DNA from: Prorocentrum cordatum
Lineage: Eukaryota > Sar > Dinophyceae > Prorocentrales > Prorocentraceae
NCBI GenBank assembly: GCA_963575745.1
Contig: CAUYUJ010014188.1
Location: 124,001 to 188,000 of the forward strand
Length of the DNA: 64,000 nt
Reading direction: 5' to 3'
The position numbers were made by a program, and so were the translations under genes. Positions 59,481 to 64,000 of the stretch are shown here, piece by piece. How positions within the stretch are numbered: position 1 is the stretch's first letter; each line of letters starts with the position of its first letter. The notes beneath the pieces are model-generated. The model had not been told where the DNA came from and searched no databases. It saw nothing but the letters and a program-made list of their open reading frames with translations.

Positions 59481-60180
59481 CGGAACACCTGCAACGCCAG
59501 AAAACTAGACCCCAGGCCCCTGGACGCTGGGAAGAGGCAAAGGACAACGTTAAACTTCTGTGCATGTCTGTCTGTGCATTCGTGGTGTGTGTCGGACCGC
59601 CGACGATTTCTGCGTGTTTCTGTATTGGATACATGCGTGTATAGATGAAGGGAAATCAATGCTCTGTTGTTGCAATGACGATGGATTTTGCCACGAAGCT
59701 CTCAAAAGTAGCCAGTCTCTGAGACATGTCGCGCTCACCGCCGTGCCCGCAGGTCACCGAACGCTAACCGCCACGACGACCTGCTGACACGAACGCGGGG
59801 CGACTGGAGAAGAATGGCACTCACAGGAGATGCAAACATGAAGATCTCGTAGCGGTGCTCGGCCACGTGCGGCATTTGCGCACGCAAGCCACCTCGTGCC
59901 AACAAAAACACAGGAAGCGCGTGCGTTACAAATAGGCGGAGCGAAGCTCACAGCCACACTCCAATACTAAAAGCCAGGGTAGCAAGGACAACAGCGCTGG
60001 TCGGGAAAGATCGCTGGTTTCGACGACGTCGACCCTCAGCCATGTACTACAACGACTCCTACTCCGACTACTACGACGTCTCCTAGTGTGATTACTCCCA
60101 CTACTACTTCTACTCCTACTAGGAAGTCGCCTACAACTACTCCTGCTACTACTCATCGCACTACTGCTGCTCTGCCTCAC
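59480..60180. other. Unit D leader remnant and unassigned DNA
   Basis: The minus strand has CTTGCTACCCTGGCTTTTAG (59988-59969) followed by GTGAGCTTCGCTC (59951-59939), a diverged copy of the leader; the frame after it (CELRSAYL) stops at once. The rest of the interval has no recognised gene. 60050-60160 is an irregular ACTACTCC/CTACGAC stretch. Confidence 0.5.
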
Positions 60181-60540
60181 ACCACGGAAAGGCCGAAGGA
60201 CTGGCGCCACAAGGAGGGGCCCGAACCGCTCACACCAGGACGAGGCGCCCGAACGACTGACACCACCACGACGAGCCCGAAGGACTCACACCGCGACGCG
60301 GGCCCCGAACGACTCACACCACGATGCCCCGAACGACTCGCACAGGGAGGAGGGGCCCGAACGGCTCACACCAAAGGACGGGCCCGAACAACACACACCA
60401 CGTGAAGCCCGAACGACTCACACCAGGACGAGGAGCCCGAACGACTCACGCCACGAAGACCCCGAACGACTCACACCAGGAAGAAGGGCCCGAACGACTC
60501 AGACCAGGCAAAGCACCCCCAACGACTCAAACCACGAGGA
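60180..60540. repeat. CCGAACGACTCAC minisatellite
   Basis: About 14 units, well conserved, in common orientation. It is followed by 60540-60725, duplicated at 61725-61920 (CTTTCTCTCCCT, TTCTCCCGCTCCCCC, GGGGCGATA, GTCGGCATGCTTCGC). Confidence 0.85.
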
Positions 60541-61299
60541 ACGCTTTCTCTCCCTGCTCCTTCGCCTCGTCCTTCTCCCGCTCCCCCCACAAAGAAAATG
60601 TGCACCGAGGCAAGAGGAAGGAGGAACAGGGGCGATAGAAAGGGGCCCTGCGGACACACGCTTGACAAACGCCACGGTCGGCATGCTTCGCGAGAGTTGC
60701 TGCTGTGAAATGAGCTGTGACACCCGCTCTTCAGCCAGAACGCGGGCAATCGTCGTCATCGCCGTCGAGAGAAGGCGGACGCGGCAAGGGGGATGATGGT
60801 GGTCACCTCGTCCCCCGTGAACCGCCAGCCCCCCCCAAAAAAGTGGACCGCTCGGGCGTCTGTCCCAGAAGCCAAAACTGAAACATTCCTCCAGGCCGCC
60901 TCAGGACGAATTGAGGCCCAGTTCCTCCCGCAGCCGCACTGCGGGGGCGCCAACGGGCGCGGGGGGGCGGCGGTGTCGCCAACGCGCAGTTGGTAACTGT
61001 CCTCCTCCTCCCCCAGCATCATAGCGATGAGGGTAATGATGAGCATCCTACGATGATGAGGCCCCGGGTCCCGTCCACGAGTCCCGAACCCCGCCCTGGG
61101 CCGCGGGCCAGACCCCCCGCCCACCATGGACTCTCAACTGCGTCCGTACTATATATACATGTATATATATATATGTATATATATGTATATATATATGTAT
61201 ACGTATGTATACCGACATAAAATACAGCTGACTATATACATGCACGTCTACACACAGTATGTATACCATATATGCTGCTGGCATACTGAAGCACGCGTG

Positions 61300-61700
61300 A
61301 TCGTGGGCGGAGCAAAGCTCACAGCTACACTGACATACTGTGAGCCAGAATGGCAACAACGACAACACTGGACGGGAGAGATCGCTGGACTCGACGACGA
61401 CCGCCCTCTGTCTTGCCTCCCAACCCCTTCGCTCCCTCCACCTCCTCCGGCTCACACAACGACGGCACCCAACGACGCCCACCAGTCGTCGTCGTCATCG
61501 TCGTCGTCGTCGTCGCCGACGTCGTCGTCGTCATCGTCGTCGTCGTCGTCGCCGCCGCCTTCCTCGTCGTCGTCGTCGTCGTCGTCGACGTCGTCGTCGT
61601 CGTCGTCGTCGCGGTTGTGATCGTCGCCGACCTTGCGGTCGACATCGTCGTCGTCGTCGGGTGCGTCGTCGATGTTCCGATCATTCCTGAGGTCGTCGTC
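61300..61700 (-). promoter_or_regulatory. Unit E: SL-like leader, shared motif and GTC tract
   Basis: The minus strand reads GTTGCCATTCTGGCTCACAG (about 61357-61338), 17 of 19 identical to the dinoflagellate SL 3' part with one inserted C, then GTGAGCTTTGCTC (61322-61310). The GTC tract at 61480-61695 lies 5' of it on the minus strand and is best read as the tail of a preceding unit. No helicase ORF follows; a TA-rich stretch (61150-61210) does. Confidence 0.45.
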
Positions 61701-62500
61701 TCCGCTAAGTCCCTCTTGCCTCCCACCGCTTTCTCTCCCTCCTCCTGCGCCTCGTCTTTCTCCCGCTCCCCCCAAACTCCCGCTCCCCCCGCATAAAGGA
61801 TGCACAAGGAGGCGGGACGAAAGAGGACAGGGGCGATATGCGGGGCCACGGGGACACACGCCTGATAAACACAACTGTCGGCATGCTTCGCAAGACGTGC
61901 TGTTATGAGATGGGCTGGTGGGGATACGCGAAACGTAAAGAATTCCCACATGGAAGGCGTAACGTTTTCAAAACGACGCTGTCGCTGAACACTTGTTTGG
62001 ACTGGTCCTACGGTCATGGCCCTATTCTTAGCGTGTAGTTGGACATGCGCCTATACGTGCTCCGCACTTACTGTGTACGGCCCTGCGCTGCTTAGCGTGT
62101 ACGCCCCTGCGCTGCTTAGCGTGCCAACAACGTCGGTGTCGCAAGACCCGAGATTACATACACGCTAAGAACAGAACCAAGACCGAACCTCTGCGCGATT
62201 CGTCACTCCCTGAAAGAATGGACGATTGAACCTTTACGGAACATGGTCTCGCCTGCACCGGGCGATCGCCATACAGGGGGGGGGGCGTCTCTCGCAGTGC
62301 ACAAACGATAGTGGTAGGGAGCTCAAGAAGAGAGGCCCTTGGGACGGTCTGGTCTTCCTCCTGCTCCCTATTCTCTCTTCTCTCCCCCCTCATCCCCATA
62401 CCTCTTTCTACAATCATGTCCCTCCCCCTCCCTCCGATCCCTCGGTCTCCCATTTCCTCTTCCGACGATCTGGCCCTCCTAATTATCCTACCCCTCCTAT
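61700..62500. other. Unassigned; contains a ~190-bp duplicate of 60.54-60.73 kb
   Basis: 61725-61920 is the duplicate. 62080-62125 has a short direct repeat (GCGTGTACGnCCCTGCGCTGC). Remaining sequence shows no gene. Confidence 0.5.
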
Positions 62501-62504
62501 CCCA

Positions 62505-62985
62505 TCCTCGTCTGCCTCATCATCGTTATCTTCATCAGCAGCAGCATCATCATCGTCGTCGTCATCATCATCAGCATCATCGTCAACATCAGCATCAGCA
62601 TCAGTAACATCATCAGATTCATCATCAGCATCCTTACAACCACCAGCATCATCATCACCACCGTCACCATCAACATCATCACCATCAACATAATCACCAT
62701 CACCATCATTATCGTCATCAGCAGCAACATCTCCATCAACATCAGCATCATCATCATCATCATATTCATCATCAGCATCATCATCACCATCAGCATCATC
62801 ATCACCACAGCATCAACAACATCAGCATCATCATCATCATCATCATCCCACACTACCATCAGCATCAATATCAGCCTGGGCATCATCAGCATCATAACCA
62901 CCATCATCAGCATCAACATCATCGTCAGCAACATCGTCATCATCATCAGTCTCACCATCACCATCATCATCCTCATCAGCAACAA
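62505..62985. repeat. CAT/CAG trinucleotide microsatellite
   Basis: About 480 bp of ATC/CAT with CAG and CAC interruptions. The 240-codon Met/Leu-rich minus frame is a repeat translation. Confidence 0.95.
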
Positions 62986-64000
62986 CTCATCATACTGCAG
63001 GTCCCTCATCTCCCTGCCACCCTGCACTCGCCTCCACTGACGTCTAACGTCGCCCCACACCTCTGCTTCCGCATCTGCATCTGCCTCCCTTATCCTGGTC
63101 GTCCTCCTGTGCTCCCCCCTCCCCACGTTCTCCTTTCTCCCCTGCCTGATGCATCCTGCTCCACCTACTCTGCCATCCTCCCTTCTCCCGCCCCTCAACT
63201 CATCATCCGTATCCTCATCCCTCACCTCCTCCTCCTCGTCCTCCTCCTCATCATCCTCATTACCACCACCGCCACCCTTCTTCTTTGCACTGTCCCGTCA
63301 CTGTGATTCACACGTTGGCCCTCCTCATTTCCCTTTCCCATCGTTTCACGCTCCACCTCCTCGTCCAACTCCTCATCCTCCCACTTCTCGTGGATCGGCG
63401 CAAACCTGCGGGACAGCATCTACACAATTGTCGCCTCTGCCAGCATCCGCCCGGCAGACCAAAAGCATTGGAGGAGATCCTCGGCGCGACCACCAGGCCA
63501 ATATCCTCTCTGCCGCTGCAGGGCCTGCTCCTTCGTCCCCGAATTTGAGGATGCCCGAGAGGGCGACCTCGAGGAGGGCGGGAGGAGAAGCGTGGAGTTT
63601 TGAGAACTGGCTTGCCCTCTCTGGGAGGCTGGGAAGCTTCCTGAAGCCTGCCAATGCTTCAGGGCCTCTCTGGAGACGGGGACCCCTCCAGCGGAGCTCC
63701 AGAGAGGCGGGGGGAAGGGGGGAGGAGGGGGGGTGGGGGGGAAGGGGAGGTGGAGGAGGGACGGAGAAGGGGGCTGGGCCCAGGGGGGCATGGCAGGATA
63801 GAGAGACCCAGGGCGTGCTGCACGGCAGTCCTGCGCGCTTGGAAACCATCAGATTGGGTCTCGGGAAGGAGACGAGTCGCAGTCACATCGAGGGGTAATG
63901 GGTCAAGCGAGAGGGAGAAGCCGCGGACCGAAAAGTCGTGGCGCCAGCTTCTCCTCCTCCTCCTCCTCCTCCTGCTCCTCCCCTCCCTCCTCCCCTCCCG
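62985..64000. other. CT-rich sequence, no gene recognised
   Basis: 63100-63290 is CTCCTCC/TCATC-rich; 63705-63760 is a G-rich tract (GGGGGAAGGGGGG) and 63945-64000 ends in CCT repeats. Several 60-250 codon frames have no motif support. Confidence 0.45.

Noticed and set aside
62497-63225. 242-codon Met/Leu-rich minus frame
   Set aside because: Translation of the CAT/CAG microsatellite.

Overview
The window looks like nuclear DNA of a dinoflagellate. The evidence is: (i) very high GC with an unusually dense load of micro- and minisatellites; (ii) broken genes of families I know mainly from dinoflagellate genomes, namely an OTU-like/PIF1-like helicase protein, Stc1-like Cys-rich fingers, and a LINE reverse transcriptase carrying its own RNase H; (iii) sequences resembling the dinoflagellate trans-spliced leader (SL) upstream of a repeated helicase gene. 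The genus cannot be fixed from sequence alone. I see no tRNA, rRNA, bacterial operon or CRISPR array.

Layout. 0.75-3.15 kb holds a decayed LINE on the minus strand (reverse transcriptase, Zn knuckle, RNase H). 3.2-28 kb is almost gene-free. It contains tandem repeats of about 150, 180, 250 and 385 bp, a foldback element (9.94-11.22 kb) and long CAA, GTC, CA/CGCA, CCT and CTA microsatellites, with a block of about 1.1 kb repeated at 24.1 and 26.45 kb. 28-59 kb is a run of minus-strand coding segments: Stc1-like finger exon, truncated OTU/PIF1-type helicase gene with a 915-bp internal duplication, SR-rich protein, small Cys/His-containing segment, a possible retroelement gag-like protein, a frameshifted OB-fold-like protein, a coiled-coil protein, a U1-type zinc-finger protein, and a large superfamily-1 (SF1) helicase ORF of about 1,340 residues. 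55.9-61.7 kb carries deleted or 5'-only copies of that SF1 helicase. 62-64 kb is mainly a CAT/CAG microsatellite and CT-rich DNA.

How it hangs together. Every supported coding segment from 28 to 59 kb reads on the minus strand. Fifteen near-identical copies of a 13-nt sequence (GTGAGCTTAGCTC and close variants), all on the minus strand, occur between 29.5 and 61.3 kb; most lie just 5' of a coding segment. The gaps between segments are filled by one dispersed minisatellite whose unit reads GTGTGAGTCGTTCGGG on the minus strand and contains a consensus-like 5' splice site. I infer either an array of mobile or retroposed gene units sharing a leader, or exons separated by introns of one repeat family. 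Most coding segments carry frameshifts or truncations, so many are probably pseudogenes. The SF1 helicase ORF (51.9-55.8 kb) is the most intact. Family assignments rest on motifs read by eye and on recalled family patterns; no search was run.
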